NCBI GenBank assembly: GCA_947243795.1
Contig: OX365937.1
Coordinates: 124,001 to 188,000, forward strand
Reading direction: 5' to 3'
From: Saccharomyces uvarum
Taxonomy: Eukaryota > Ascomycota > Saccharomycetes > Saccharomycetales > Saccharomycetaceae
Length of the DNA stretch: 64,000 bases
Under the pieces are notes generated by a model. It was not told the DNA's origin, did no database searches, and worked only from the letters and a program-made list of their open reading frames with translations. The translations under genes and the position numbers were made by a program. Shown here piece by piece: positions 39,929-51,580 of this stretch (position 1 is its first letter; each line of letters begins with the position of its first letter).

Positions 39929-41857
39929 CTAGTAGTAAATATTAGAATTATGCTCGGTAAATGTGTTAGATGCATCGTTAACCATCCTATTAACCGTGGT
40001 GTCGCTGTCTTCGGTGCCATTGATATCGTTGCGTTCGGTGTCCCCATCCTCTTCTCCTTGTTCTATTTTCTGCTGTTGTTCCTTTTGAACCATTTCCAAA
40101 GCAGCCATGACGTTATCTTCAAGGCTCAGCATGGCATCGTTCATTATGGCATGATCATTTCTGTCTAAGCCGGCAACAGGGTTGCCTATGTCGTGTTCAC
40201 TATCATTGACGGTGCTTGCAGCATTTTGAGAACCATCATTCGTTAAATGTGGTACGATCCCATTCGTGGCTACGTCCAGGTATTTACGTCTTTTCCTAGA
40301 ATGCTCTTCCTCCACAAACCTGTTAAATGAATTCATCGATTGTTCGTCATCCAACAAGGGCGTGCTCTGTATCGAAGAGAGGTACTCGTTTCTTTTGTCT
40401 ATTTGGCTGGATTCACTGGTAGAGACTAGACTATTGGCGGAATTTCGAAATGTAGCTCGTACGACGTTAGTATCTGGCGGAGTAGGTTCACCCTCCGCAT
40501 CATTTAGCGTACTGGAAATCAGGTTTTGTGGGAAATTCATTGATTGGCCCAATAACGGACCATCATGCTTCTTGATCTTCTTTGGCTTATTGATGGTTTC
40601 TACGTGTTGCGTCGGTAGCATATGCGCCTGCTTGACCGCCCTCTTTTGTTCGATGATCACCCCCGTTCCATCTTTATACCTCATCTTACACTTCTGGCAT
40701 TGGGAAATGACCTCTGAAACAGTATTCTTGATCCCCCTCCAATGATATTTTTCACCGATTTTGGAAGTCACTTTATTGATACCTAAATGCTCTACTAAGT
40801 GGATTTCTAATGCAATTTGGATTTGTTGATCTGTGTCGTAAATAATTTCTTTCCCTTTTGTCATTAACTTCCCATTTAACACCGAATGCGTCTTGGAAAG
40901 CACCCTTAGTCTGGCCTTTTCATTTCTATCGCAATGTAAGGGATACTTTCCTGTTTCCAGGAAATGCTTTAATCGTTCGTATTTACCAATTTCTATACTC
41001 TTTTGAGGATCTCGTAACAAATCAATGCTCTTTGTGATATGTGTGAATTCTTTGCCATACATAAACGAATCTACTGGCACATCAAACCCCTTGAGAATAC
41101 CTGCTTCAGGCAGTTTACCAATTCGTCTAAAATTCAATCCTTCCAAGATTCTTCTGATCCCTACGTTCGTTCCGTATATTAACGGGAAAAACGATGACGT
41201 AAATCCTAATTTCTTAGACCACTCTATAAAAGTTTCCACTAATGTCTTGCCAATTCCTTTACCCCTAATACCAGCATTCACCAGAAATGTTCCTGTGACC
41301 ACATGTGCTGAACGTCCGGGGTATGCCGGCTTAAGATCAAAAATGCCAAGGCACTGCTTCTCCCACTGTATAGTGAGATTCAAATTTCGACACTCTTTCC
41401 GTTTCTTATATTGAGAGGTATGCCTCATGGTTTCTATATCAGTTCCATAATTATTATCCGCATCTGTATCAGTGTTCATACTGTAATCTAGTTCGGGTAT
41501 TTCGCCTAGCACCATGATACAAACGTGACCATCATTATGGAACCAGACATTCTTGAATTCATCTAACGATAAAGTCTCGTAATAAGGGAAGCTATCTCCC
41601 TTTTCCACTTCCATATTAAACTCATCCAGAAGGAAACTCACAAGTCCCAGCGGCAATAAATCAGGATAGGCCGGTACAGGATACATCGTAGCTATTGTCT
41701 CTCCGTCCTTCAGCAGGATGGTGTGTGGTTGCAAAGGTGTCAATATTTGATCGGAAACCGCCAGATCGTCCCTCATTTCTACACCGTTATTATGGTTAGT
41801 TGCGTGCAGATGTTCGTCATCTCGTACTAAACCTGCATGTTGATTTAGCATTAACAT
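39929..41857 (-). CDS. SPT10: Spt10, histone-gene activator with acetyltransferase fold
   Basis: The product has 642 residues (640 in S. cerevisiae). Spt10 binds the paired upstream elements of the core histone genes and activates them. A GNAT acetyltransferase-like domain spans about 115-275 (VNAGIRGKGIGKTLVETFIE is the acetyl-CoA loop). Next comes a His2-Cys2 zinc finger like that of retroviral integrases, within EIHLVEHLGINK, EKYHWRG and CQKCKM, which is the known DNA-binding part. The last 200 residues are acidic and low complexity. The ATG at 41855-41857 is followed two codons later by another ATG, which is where the S. cerevisiae protein starts (MLNQH). Confidence 0.96.
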   Translation of the reverse strand: MLMLNQHAGLVRDDEHLHATNHNNGVEMRDDLAVSDQILTPLQPHTILLKDGETIATMYPVPAYPDLLPLGLVSFLLDEFNMEVEKGDSFPYYETLSLDEFKNVWFHNDGHVCIMVLGEIPELDYSMNTDTDADNNYGTDIETMRHTSQYKKRKECRNLNLTIQWEKQCLGIFDLKPAYPGRSAHVVTGTFLVNAGIRGKGIGKTLVETFIEWSKKLGFTSSFFPLIYGTNVGIRRILEGLNFRRIGKLPEAGILKGFDVPVDSFMYGKEFTHITKSIDLLRDPQKSIEIGKYERLKHFLETGKYPLHCDRNEKARLRVLSKTHSVLNGKLMTKGKEIIYDTDQQIQIALEIHLVEHLGINKVTSKIGEKYHWRGIKNTVSEVISQCQKCKMRYKDGTGVIIEQKRAVKQAHMLPTQHVETINKPKKIKKHDGPLLGQSMNFPQNLISSTLNDAEGEPTPPDTNVVRATFRNSANSLVSTSESSQIDKRNEYLSSIQSTPLLDDEQSMNSFNRFVEEEHSRKRRKYLDVATNGIVPHLTNDGSQNAASTVNDSEHDIGNPVAGLDRNDHAIMNDAMLSLEDNVMAALEMVQKEQQQKIEQGEEDGDTERNDINGTEDSDTTVNRMVNDASNTFTEHNSNIYY

Positions 41858-42153
41858 TTTTATAGCAGATCTCCTTGGTTAATTACACTGGCGGAAGACC
41901 GGTGTTCTCAGTAGTCTGATTCCTGCCATTCATATCCAGGCAACGAACTAAACGTAAATAAAATAATGCTTGTTTGTTTGTTTGCCTTTCGTTTTTTGTT
42001 TTTTGATATTTAGAAAACGATCCGCTTAGTTTATTTTTGAAGCTTAGAAGATTCAATCAAGTATGATTCAACAAATAGTGATAAGGTACAGTTTATATTC
42101 GGAATGAAATGACTATTTTTGGCATTATGTGAATAATCTAAAACAGTACAAAA

Positions 42154-43077
42154 ATGAGCCACAAGTGCAGAAGGGTTGCTGTTGCCCAACTATGTTCATC
42201 CGCTGACTTAGCGAATAATTTAAAGGTAGTAAAGGGACTAATATCTAAAGCTATTCAAGATAAGGCAGATGTTGTGTTTTTTCCAGAGGCGAGCGACTAT
42301 CTTTCTCAAAACCCTCTTCACTCCAGATATTTGGCACAAAAGAGTCCGCAATTCATCCAGCAATTACAATCGGGGATCACTGACCTCGTCAAGCAAAACT
42401 CAAGAAATATTGATGTTTCCATCGGAGTCCATTTCCCGCCAACACAGCAGGATCTGTTGAATGGTAATGATCGGGTCAAGAATGTTCTTCTTTATATCAA
42501 TCACGAAGGGAAAATACTCCAAAAGTATCAAAAACTACATTTATTTGACGTAGACGTACCAAACGGTCCAATCCTGAAGGAATCACAATCGGTCCAACCG
42601 GGGGAAACTATTCCCGACATCATAGAGACGCCATTGGGAAAATTGGGTAGCGCTATATGCTATGATATTCGCTTCCCCGAATTCCCTTTGAAACTGCGGT
42701 CTATGGGAGCTGAAATCTTATGTTTCCCAAGCGCATTTACCACTAAAACAGGGGAGGCACACTGGGAACTACTCGGTAGAGCAAGAGCAGTTGATACTCA
42801 ATGCTATGTGATCATGCCAGGACAGGGAGGTGTCCATGACCTTCGTGATCCAGCATGGGAGAAGCAGCAGCATATAATTGCTTCGGCAGACAGCCCTAAG
42901 AGAGAATCTTGGGGCCATTCAATAGTTGTTGATCCTTGGGGGAAAGTAATAGCGCACGCCGACCCCACTTGTGTTGGACCGCAGCTTGTTGTTGCTAATT
43001 TGGATCATGAGTTGTTGCAAGACATAAGAAACAGAATGCCTTTGTGGAATCAAAGAAGAGTCGACTTGTTTTATTGA
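42154..43077 (+). CDS. NIT2: Nit2, deaminated-glutathione amidase (nitrilase family)
   Basis: The 307-residue product has the S. cerevisiae length. Nit2 hydrolyses deaminated glutathione, a side product of transaminases, so it acts in metabolite repair. The nitrilase catalytic triad is intact: Glu45 in FFPEASDYL, the Lys in KYQKLHLFDVD, and the Cys in GSAICYDIRFPE. The remainder follows the alpha-beta-beta-alpha fold, with SWGHSIVVDPWGKVIA near the C-terminus. The gene diverges from SPT10 across 296 bp in which I see nothing notable, and converges on GCD14 across a TA repeat. Confidence 0.95.
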   Translation: MSHKCRRVAVAQLCSSADLANNLKVVKGLISKAIQDKADVVFFPEASDYLSQNPLHSRYLAQKSPQFIQQLQSGITDLVKQNSRNIDVSIGVHFPPTQQDLLNGNDRVKNVLLYINHEGKILQKYQKLHLFDVDVPNGPILKESQSVQPGETIPDIIETPLGKLGSAICYDIRFPEFPLKLRSMGAEILCFPSAFTTKTGEAHWELLGRARAVDTQCYVIMPGQGGVHDLRDPAWEKQQHIIASADSPKRESWGHSIVVDPWGKVIAHADPTCVGPQLVVANLDHELLQDIRNRMPLWNQRRVDLFY

Positions 43078-43159
43078 TATTTAAAAGTAAAGTGGTATGA
43101 AAGAGGAGTTTTCACACAAACAGGTTAACTCTACATGCTGAGATCTTTAAGAACAGATA

Positions 43160-43160
<1 letters not shown>

Positions 43161-43190
<30 letters not shown>
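43161..43190. repeat. (TA)15 dinucleotide repeat, NIT2/GCD14 3' region
   Basis: Thirty bases of perfect TA alternation lie between the convergent stop codons of NIT2 and GCD14. In yeast, TA repeats act as efficiency elements for 3'-end formation, so it may serve both genes. Tracts like this vary in length between strains. Confidence 0.9.
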
Positions 43191-44380
<1,190 letters not shown>

Positions 44381-44444
44381 TTATTTGATTGTATCCCAGT
44401 GTGATTGTGCTAATGTTTATTTTAAAACTTTAAACCAATTTCAA

Positions 44445-44465
44445 GTGATGAGCTTGAAAAAATTC
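44445..44465 (+). promoter_or_regulatory. PAC-like and RRPE-like elements upstream of GCD14
   Basis: GTGATGAG (44445-44452, one base from the PAC consensus GCGATGAG) is followed at once by TGAAAAAATTC (44455-44465, close to RRPE). They lie about 90 bp upstream of the GCD14 ATG. This pair marks genes for ribosome and tRNA biogenesis. Neither match is perfect. Nothing else is seen in 44360-44786. Confidence 0.4.
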
Positions 44466-44786
44466 GCTGCTAACGGCAGGGTATAAAGGCGAAAATTTTT
44501 CATAGACTAATAACAACGGCAAAAGGTGCTATAACACAACGTCAAAGCTGTAGCCGAACAAAAGAGGGAAAGACGTAGTACGTAAAGCCGCTTCCTCATA
44601 AAAAAAAAATTAGATACTGTATACACTTGCATTTAGATATATTCGTTTATATACATATACGGTCTCCTCTTTTGTTTTGTTGTTTCACCATCAAAGAGTG
44701 TTGATTAAATGAGCGGAGAGAGTAAAACTGAATGTTAAAAATTTTTTGGAAGCTTTCTTTGCGGTTTATGTTGGTGTTGTGGTTTC

Positions 44787-45305
44787 TTAGTACATATCAG
44801 ACTTATGGAAATCGTAAACAATACCATGACGGGCCATTTCTTTACCCCTATGAGTTTCTTCTTTGAATCTTTTTTCGTCATTTTGCTGTTTAATCTGCCA
44901 GGCTTCCTTGAATGGTATGCGCTCCATGGCATCTAGGGGTTGGTCTTCCTTATCGATATCTACTTCGCCCAGCATGACGACATTTTCACCACGAATCATG
45001 AATATACCGCGGTCTTCTTCAGCGTATTTGTTTTCTTCACTGAAGTATATTCTTTCCACACAATCTTGCAGTATCAAGTTCGCGTACTGGTCAAACGTTC
45101 TCAATACTCCGAACAGCATTCTCCCATCACGTAAAAGGACAAAGATTTTGCGGTCCACTGAACTTACAATAGCGGCAGTGGTAGTGAAATTGTACTGGTC
45201 GAGATATAAATCGGCTTCACCTTCCGAAATCTTCTTGGAGAAGTGTTGCGGTTGTCGTTTATTGTCTTGACCGGATTGGGTTCTCTCCCTACTATTTGCT
45301 GGCAT
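44787..45305 (-). CDS. LSM1: Lsm1, cytoplasmic Lsm1-7 ring subunit
   Basis: The 172-residue product has the S. cerevisiae length. Lsm1 is the subunit that makes the Lsm1-7 ring (with Pat1) bind deadenylated mRNA and promote decapping in P-bodies. After about 40 hydrophilic residues comes the Sm fold: Sm1 with VDRKIFVLLRDGRMLFGVLR and ANLILQDCVERIYF, then Sm2 with GIFMIRGENVVMLGEVD. The C-terminal helix (about 125-172) is the Lsm1-specific extension that crosses the ring. The start is the first ATG. Confidence 0.97.
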   Translation of the reverse strand: MPANSRERTQSGQDNKRQPQHFSKKISEGEADLYLDQYNFTTTAAIVSSVDRKIFVLLRDGRMLFGVLRTFDQYANLILQDCVERIYFSEENKYAEEDRGIFMIRGENVVMLGEVDIDKEDQPLDAMERIPFKEAWQIKQQNDEKRFKEETHRGKEMARHGIVYDFHKSDMY

Positions 45306-45595
45306 CTTCAGATTAACTGATTCAATAAAAGTTGGTCTATTTTTGTATTGCTAAAAAGGGAAACAAAACTATGGTAATTTCTAGTATTTTTGCTGCGTTG
45401 GCTTTTCAAGAAGGCAATCCGATTTGAAAAAGAAAAGGAAGTATAATAAAAGTATGTGTTCTCGTATTTTTACTGATAGTCTACGCAATTCCCGATCAAG
45501 CAAATGCCCCCAGACTGAATCCTAAGCTTGCTATATCGTTGTATATTTACGACTTCCTCTGTTTTTTTTTCGTTTTTTTCATTATTCAACAGGCG

Positions 45596-45602
45596 CGGGT
45601 AA
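45596..45602 (+). promoter_or_regulatory. Reb1 site between MTC1 and LSM1
   Basis: CGGGTAA, the Reb1 consensus, lies about 90 bp beyond the MTC1 stop and 290 bp upstream of the LSM1 start, both on the minus strand. Reb1 could both keep the LSM1 promoter open and block read-through from MTC1. The T-run at 45561-45577 is nearby. No gene is seen elsewhere in 45306-45688. Confidence 0.45.
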
Positions 45603-45688
45603 CAGACAAAACACGTTTCGATCCCTTAGCCCACCACTTGCTATTCTACATACCATCGTTGCATTATGATAGTTATATACTTTGCGTA

Positions 45689-47158
45689 TCAAAGACCCAT
45701 ACGGTCTATGACATAATTCTGCGCCATGACCCCAAAGGACAGGCTTAACCCGTCTTCAATCCATTCCTTGACCCATTCACTAAGGTCAACGATCTCATCG
45801 TTGTCATCGTCATCGTCATCGTCATCGTCTTCGTCTTCGCTCTTGTGTTGATTCTTATCATCGCCAGCTTCCTTTTCTTGTTCCTTCCCAGCCGGTTCTC
45901 TCTTTTCGATGGAGCCTTCTAGCCAATTGACCCATTTCACTGGGAAACCTTGTGATCTGGTTATGGTGGTGATGTCATTGGTGATGTCCTTCAATACAAG
46001 TGTGAAATTGAAATTGCCCGGTGTATTGGAATCGGTTATTTGGAAGTCCTCATCACCGTCTTGTTGCTTTTGCGGGATCGCAATTGGGAGAATGGATATA
46101 AACAAATCACTGATTTTATTGCCGGTGCTGCTTATGGAGCTCTTGTCATCATCTGGTCCAGCGTCAGCATCCTTCTGTTGTTTCTGGTATTCATCGTGTG
46201 CAGTGTTGAATAACTTGAGAGCGTTTTCCAGGTTAGCGAATGCTAATTTCTCACCGTCTGTTATTTTGCCATCAAATAGATTAAATTGCAGTTTTTTTCT
46301 CGAGTTTTTGGCCTCAGCATCCTCAACAGAAAACTTCCTTTCCATTGGTTTAACGCCATTATTGTTCGGATGACCCCATTCATCGACGAATATTCTGATG
46401 CCCCCTTCTACTTGTGAGCTTAGAACCTGATCGAACTTACTTTCAATGTTGTACTGTAATGATGGATAGTTAACCAAATCGTGCACTAAATGAATTCGTA
46501 GTACCTCTTCAGTTTCTCCAACAACAATTTTTTGTAAGTTTCTGGCTATTTCAGTAATTGTGTTTGTGCTGATCTTTGAAGACAGATCGAGCTGTTCTTG
46601 TGCAAGACGGTTTTTTATTTGGGAAGCTTGTTCTGCAGTTTTGTTCCAAATACTCGTTACTTTGGCAGACCCAGAGGAGGACCACCAGTTTGAAATAGAC
46701 GCAATTGGGTCATGTAGTGGAGCTTCCTCTTCCTCGTCTTCTTCCTCCGCTTCCTCTTCTGCTTCCCCCCCTTCCTCTTCCGCTTCTTCTTCCCCTTCTT
46801 GTTCTTGTTCTTGTTGCTGGTCCTTCTTAAGTTTTTCGGCTTCTATTGGTTCTACTGCTGCTTCTTGGAGTTCCGCTTTCTTACTAGCCAGTTCACTCCG
46901 GGTCTTTTCTTCGACCTTTTTCTTGTCAGTCAAGCTCAAGTTGCTCTTCTCTAGCTCTTCTAAGAATTCAAAAATATCGTCATCACCCTTGGTCCCATCT
47001 TTGCCTTTTTGTTGTGCTGCAGAATCAGAACCATCCTTAGATTCTTCTTTAGTACCCTTTAAGTTGGCGGTATCCATTTTACCGCCATTTTTAGCTTCTG
47101 GAAGTGAATCTAAAAATTCAAAAACGTCCTCAGCCTCGGAGTTCTTATTTTCAGACAT
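45689..47158 (-). CDS. MTC1: Mtc1, maintenance of telomere capping protein
   Basis: The product has 489 residues (478 in S. cerevisiae). Mtc1 was named for genetic interaction with cdc13-1; its biochemical role is unclear, and it has been linked to COPI vesicles and the Golgi. The N-terminal third is strongly acidic: repeats of EFLDSLPEA and FEFLEELEK type, then long Glu/Ala runs at about 125-150. The middle (about 155-330) is an uncharacterised conserved fold (ISNWWSSSGSAKVTSIWNKT). A second acidic tract near 450-460 is coded by a GAT/GAC repeat. The extra length compared with S. cerevisiae is probably in these runs. It diverges from ALB1. Confidence 0.92.
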   Translation of the reverse strand: MSENKNSEAEDVFEFLDSLPEAKNGGKMDTANLKGTKEESKDGSDSAAQQKGKDGTKGDDDIFEFLEELEKSNLSLTDKKKVEEKTRSELASKKAELQEAAVEPIEAEKLKKDQQQEQEQEGEEEAEEEGGEAEEEAEEEDEEEEAPLHDPIASISNWWSSSGSAKVTSIWNKTAEQASQIKNRLAQEQLDLSSKISTNTITEIARNLQKIVVGETEEVLRIHLVHDLVNYPSLQYNIESKFDQVLSSQVEGGIRIFVDEWGHPNNNGVKPMERKFSVEDAEAKNSRKKLQFNLFDGKITDGEKLAFANLENALKLFNTAHDEYQKQQKDADAGPDDDKSSISSTGNKISDLFISILPIAIPQKQQDGDEDFQITDSNTPGNFNFTLVLKDITNDITTITRSQGFPVKWVNWLEGSIEKREPAGKEQEKEAGDDKNQHKSEDEDDDDDDDDDNDEIVDLSEWVKEWIEDGLSLSFGVMAQNYVIDRMGL

Positions 47159-47301
47159 CTTGCCGCTGTGATATATGCCTTTGTTCGATCGTTTTCAGTA
47201 TATTTGTTCCCTGTTCCCTATTTCAACATTTTGTTCTATCATCATTCAAGAATCAGAACCAAAAAAATGGCCTTCTACGCGTCGTTCCCGTCTAGAACGA
47301 T

Positions 47302-47335
47302 CTCATCGCAAAATTTTTTTTTGCCAAAATTTTCA
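47302..47335 (-). promoter_or_regulatory. PAC and RRPE elements, MTC1/ALB1 divergent promoter
   Basis: Plus-strand CTCATCGC at 47302-47309 is an exact PAC element (GCGATGAG) read on the minus strand. AAAATTTTCA at 47326-47335 is an exact RRPE (TGAAAATTTT). They stand 17 bp apart and 95-130 bp upstream of ALB1, the usual placing for ribosome-biogenesis genes bound by Dot6/Tod6 and Stb3. This fits ALB1 better than MTC1. Confidence 0.75.
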
Positions 47336-47429
47336 TATAGAGTATATCAATTATGATATATAGCTTATAATAGTAGCGGTCTTGAACCTTGAAATGTCCT
47401 CCGAAGTCTCCAGCCCAGCCATAACCATA

Positions 47430-47960
47430 ATGCCTTCCAAGAACTCGATTAATAGACCAAAGCTAACTTCAAACCTAAACCACAAGGTGCACTCTTTGGG
47501 TAAGAAGAGAGCTCATAGAGAAAGAGCAGGTCTCTTCCAGCCAGCCAGATCTAGCGCAAACTCTAGATCCGGGGAAATCAAATCCGTAGCGTTGGACCTA
47601 TACTTCCAAAATAAGAAGGACGCAGGTCAAGCCTCCACCGCTGTGACCTTACCAACTGCGCCATCTCATCCAGCTTCCGTCACTACAAGAACCCTTTCCA
47701 AGAAGAGGGCTAAGAAAATCGAAAGAAACTTGAAATACGCCGCACAAAGAAAACTGTTGGTCGATGCAAGTGCTAAAGTAGAAGACGGAATGGACATCGA
47801 TTTGGACAGCACCAAGAAGGTGAAAGAAAATGAAAAGAAGAAAAGCTCTTTGACTTTGGTTAAGGAAGCTTTGTGGAATGTGATTGACGACACTTCGTCT
47901 CACGGCTTACTCATCGAGAACGGACAAGGTACTACTTTGGGTGGCCCATTCTTCCCATGA
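47430..47960 (+). CDS. ALB1: Alb1, pre-60S ribosome export/recycling factor
   Basis: The product has 176 residues from this ATG (175 in S. cerevisiae). Alb1 works with Arx1 on pre-60S particles, shuttling between nucleus and cytoplasm. It is very basic in the first half (NRPKLTSNLNHKVHSLGKKR) with a further basic cluster (TLSKKRAKKIERNLKYAAQR). The C-terminus, ENGQGTTLGGPFFP, is invariant. I chose the ATG that matches the S. cerevisiae N-terminus (MPSKNSINRP). An earlier in-frame ATG at 47394 would add 12 residues (MSSEVSSPAITI). PAC and RRPE sites lie upstream. Confidence 0.93.
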   Translation: MPSKNSINRPKLTSNLNHKVHSLGKKRAHRERAGLFQPARSSANSRSGEIKSVALDLYFQNKKDAGQASTAVTLPTAPSHPASVTTRTLSKKRAKKIERNLKYAAQRKLLVDASAKVEDGMDIDLDSTKKVKENEKKKSSLTLVKEALWNVIDDTSSHGLLIENGQGTTLGGPFFP

Positions 47961-48112
47961 GGTAGAAACATATATATTTTGTATAGTAACAGTAGCTCTT
48001 TGTACATTAGGAAATCGAATCAAAAAAATAAAAAAAAAATAAAAAGAAATTCACAACCATCAAATTGTGTGATAAATTGTGTATAAATAGAAAGAAATGC
48101 ACGTACGTAAAT

Positions 48113-49362
<1,250 letters not shown>

Positions 49363-49834
49363 ATGGTTTCAAGTGTAGAGGTTTATTTCCCGGTCGCATT
49401 CCTGGCACAAGTCGCGGTCGTAGAGCCCATCATAGTGCAACGTTGGTTAAATGTCGTAAATTGTATGAGTGAATTATCCATGTACCAATGTCCTCCTGGG
49501 CATCATCGCTTTTTTTCTACATCTCGTCCAGTTTTGTTGATCCGACGTTCTGTATCAACTGTATATACATGGGTCGCTTCCCGCACCACTCAGGTTGTCC
49601 GTGCGGCCAAAACCGTTGTCAAATGGTTCATTATCGTCGACCCACTGATAAATTCTATACTGATCAACTATCTCATTGATAGGCTTTACAGTTTCGGGCG
49701 TGCAGTATTGCATATAAAAGAGCACAAGACCGAGGAGAGACATCTCTGCCCCCCCGTCACGCAGCATATATATTCTAGGAGGCGAAAGCGTCCTCGTCTG
49801 AGGATAGTGGCCATTAAAAGAAAGCGAAGACGCC

Positions 49835-49869
<35 letters not shown>

Positions 49870-50040
49870 CGCATCGAGCACCCATTCACAAACACGTACC
49901 CGATAGAGGTCAAAATGATCGCCGTTCCACTTGTGTTCCCAAGTACAGCTGCGCTGGTACGCTACCAGCAGCAGCAGAATCATCCTTGGTGTGACCTGCC
50001 GCTGTCAGAAGAAGCCCTGTCAACCTGTTGTTGTAGTTGA
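49363..50040 (+). CDS. YJL118W: YJL118W, basic protein of unknown function
   Basis: From this ATG the product has 225 residues (about 219 in S. cerevisiae). The role is unknown; a link to ribosomes has been suggested. The region from MSELSMYQCPPGHHRFFSTS onward matches the S. cerevisiae protein, with a hydrophobic segment near 110-130 (VVKWFIIVDPLINSILINYL), a highly basic stretch (SRRRKRPRLRIVAIKRKRRR), and the same ending, SEEALSTCCCS. A (CAG)10 run between the basic stretch and HRIEH encodes ten glutamines that I do not recall in S. cerevisiae. Possible starts in frame are 49273, 49363 and 49465; I chose 49363 on length. The start is uncertain. Confidence 0.75.
49837..49866 (+). repeat. 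(CAG)10 trinucleotide repeat in YJL118W
   Basis: Ten uninterrupted CAG codons give polyglutamine just after a run of arginine codons. Pure CAG tracts are prone to length change. Confidence 0.95.
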
Positions 50041-50084
50041 GCTATGACTAGGAATCCACACACCCGCATTACCCAGCGCGCTCG

Positions 50085-50090
50085 CACGTG
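50085..50090 (+). promoter_or_regulatory. CACGTG E-box upstream of PHO86 (Pho4-type)
   Basis: CACGTG preceded by GC lies 199 bp upstream of the PHO86 ATG. Pho4 binds this core, and PHO86 is known to be induced by phosphate starvation. The 3' flank TTTTTT is not the optimal GGG, so Cbf1 binding is also possible. Confidence 0.5.
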
Positions 50091-50172
50091 TTTTTTATGG
50101 AAACTAATGAATAACGACCAAGAACTTCTTTCCTTCTTTCCTTTCGTAAGTACACACTCATCCCGTTTATAG

Positions 50173-50197
50173 ATATATATATATATATATATATATA
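50173..50197. repeat. (AT)n repeat upstream of PHO86
   Basis: Twenty-five bases of AT alternation end about 92 bp before the PHO86 ATG. The tract may double as a TATA element. Confidence 0.85.
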
Positions 50198-50288
50198 GTA
50201 GATATTTTGTTAATTGATAGATCGAATCAGAACCCTTCCAGTTACACATTTTGCAGAACGAAAACCAAGAACAGAAGGTATAGCATAA

Positions 50289-51224
50289 ATGTCGGCACAA
50301 CAGAAAAACAAGAATTCCGGTAGAAAGTCCGATAAAAACGCTCCATCCGTCCCACAAGTAGATGTGTCGCTAGATAAACCACTAGATATCGATGCTCCCC
50401 CTACTATCTACAGCGTCAATTTGAAACCATTGTACGGCACTGCTGCATTGAATTTGTCTGCTGATTTCATCAAGCAAGAACAAGCATTGGCCAACAAGTA
50501 TTTGTTCTTCCACCCTCTCGTTATCTTCGTCATAACCGTTGGCCTGGCAGTTTATCTGGGTCCAAAAATCGTCTTCCCCATCAGAAACACAGAGTCCATT
50601 TCCGGATGGTTCTACCAACTGGTCCGCATCAATAGGAAAGACGTCCTTACTGGTATAGTGTTCGCTGCGATCGGTGCATCTTTCTTGTTCACTCTTCTCT
50701 CCCGTGTGTCGGATTCGTATTTCAAATCCAAGATCAACCAATTGGTTGCTTCCAAAGGTGAGAAAGTCTTCGGTATCAACTTGAACGATTTGGTGTCAAA
50801 GAACGAAACCGAAAACCCAGTGATAGACAACACACACATTATCGTTTACAGGGAGACACCCATTGCATTGATTTCGTTGGCACCTAACATGGCTTTGACT
50901 ACCAAGGAAAATTTAGTTATGAGCGTTACCTCTGTAGGTTGTCGTCGTGTATACGTCAAGAGTGGTATTATTGAAGACTTGATTGAATGGGCTTTGTTGC
51001 ATTCTAAAACCGTTAGAAAGAACGGTGACTACGGGGAGACCATGAAACTGCTAATCGATATCTACTCATTTGATAGCACACTAAGGGAAATCTTGAAGAA
51101 GAAAGGGTTCACTTATATTCAAAGCATCAGAGTCTCTGAAAATAGATTACTAGGCGGAGTGTTTGGTGTCAAGAAGGAGTTATGGGGTTTACAATTCCAT
51201 TTCGAAACCGAAGAAAAGGACTAG
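50289..51224 (+). CDS. PHO86: Pho86, ER exit factor for the phosphate transporter Pho84
   Basis: The 311-residue product has the S. cerevisiae length. Pho86 is an ER membrane protein that packages Pho84 for export to the plasma membrane. A hydrophilic, basic N-terminus (about 1-60) is followed by two membrane segments: about 77-97 ([19 protein letters not shown]) and about 120-138 ([20 protein letters not shown]). The cytosolic C-terminal half (about 150-311) has an acetyltransferase-like look but no recognisable active site. The upstream CACGTG is consistent with PHO regulation. Confidence 0.96.
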   Translation: MSAQQKNKNSGRKSDKNAPSVPQVDVSLDKPLDIDAPPTIYSVNLKPLYGTAALNLSADFIKQEQALANKYLFFHPLVIFVITVGLAVYLGPKIVFPIRNTESISGWFYQLVRINRKDVLTGIVFAAIGASFLFTLLSRVSDSYFKSKINQLVASKGEKVFGINLNDLVSKNETENPVIDNTHIIVYRETPIALISLAPNMALTTKENLVMSVTSVGCRRVYVKSGIIEDLIEWALLHSKTVRKNGDYGETMKLLIDIYSFDSTLREILKKKGFTYIQSIRVSENRLLGGVFGVKKELWGLQFHFETEEKD

Positions 51225-51580
51225 GATTAGCATTATATTAGCCGAAAAGTATACTTCTTTGTTACTTTTCTTTTGTAGTACATAACAAGTAAATAAATAA
51301 ACATCATGTTATTTTGTTTCTATAAGCACCTAGCTAAAAAAAGAAAAAGCAAAGACGAACTAAAGGAGAACTGAAAAGCAGAACAGAGTTGAAAATAAAA
51401 GAATGTGGAAATATTGAATCCATAGCATAAGAGTGGCCAAACGTGATTTTTTGAAAAATGAAGTAAAGTGAAGGATAAGACATAATAAAATCCAATGTTT
51501 AATGATGAATAGGAAAGCGGTAGAAAGGATAAGGGGGGGTATCAAAGTACAAATATTCCTCTAAGTGAATAGATAAGAGC
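51225..51580. other. Convergent 3' region PHO86 / NCA3
   Basis: This 356-bp AT-rich region lies between convergent stops. No gene or repeat is seen. Confidence 0.4.

Noticed and set aside
43161-43190. (TA)15 as a possible replication origin
   Set aside because: It has no ARS consensus (WTTTAYRTTTW) that I could place with confidence; it is better explained as a 3'-end element or microsatellite.
45909-47171. Serine-rich plus-strand frames across MTC1
   Set aside because: They are the antisense reading of the Glu/Asp codon runs in MTC1; acidic codons read backward give Ser/Phe-rich frames.
49837-49866. CAG/CTG repeat or other short repeats as a CRISPR-like array
   Set aside because: These are simple codon repeats in a eukaryotic gene with no spacers.
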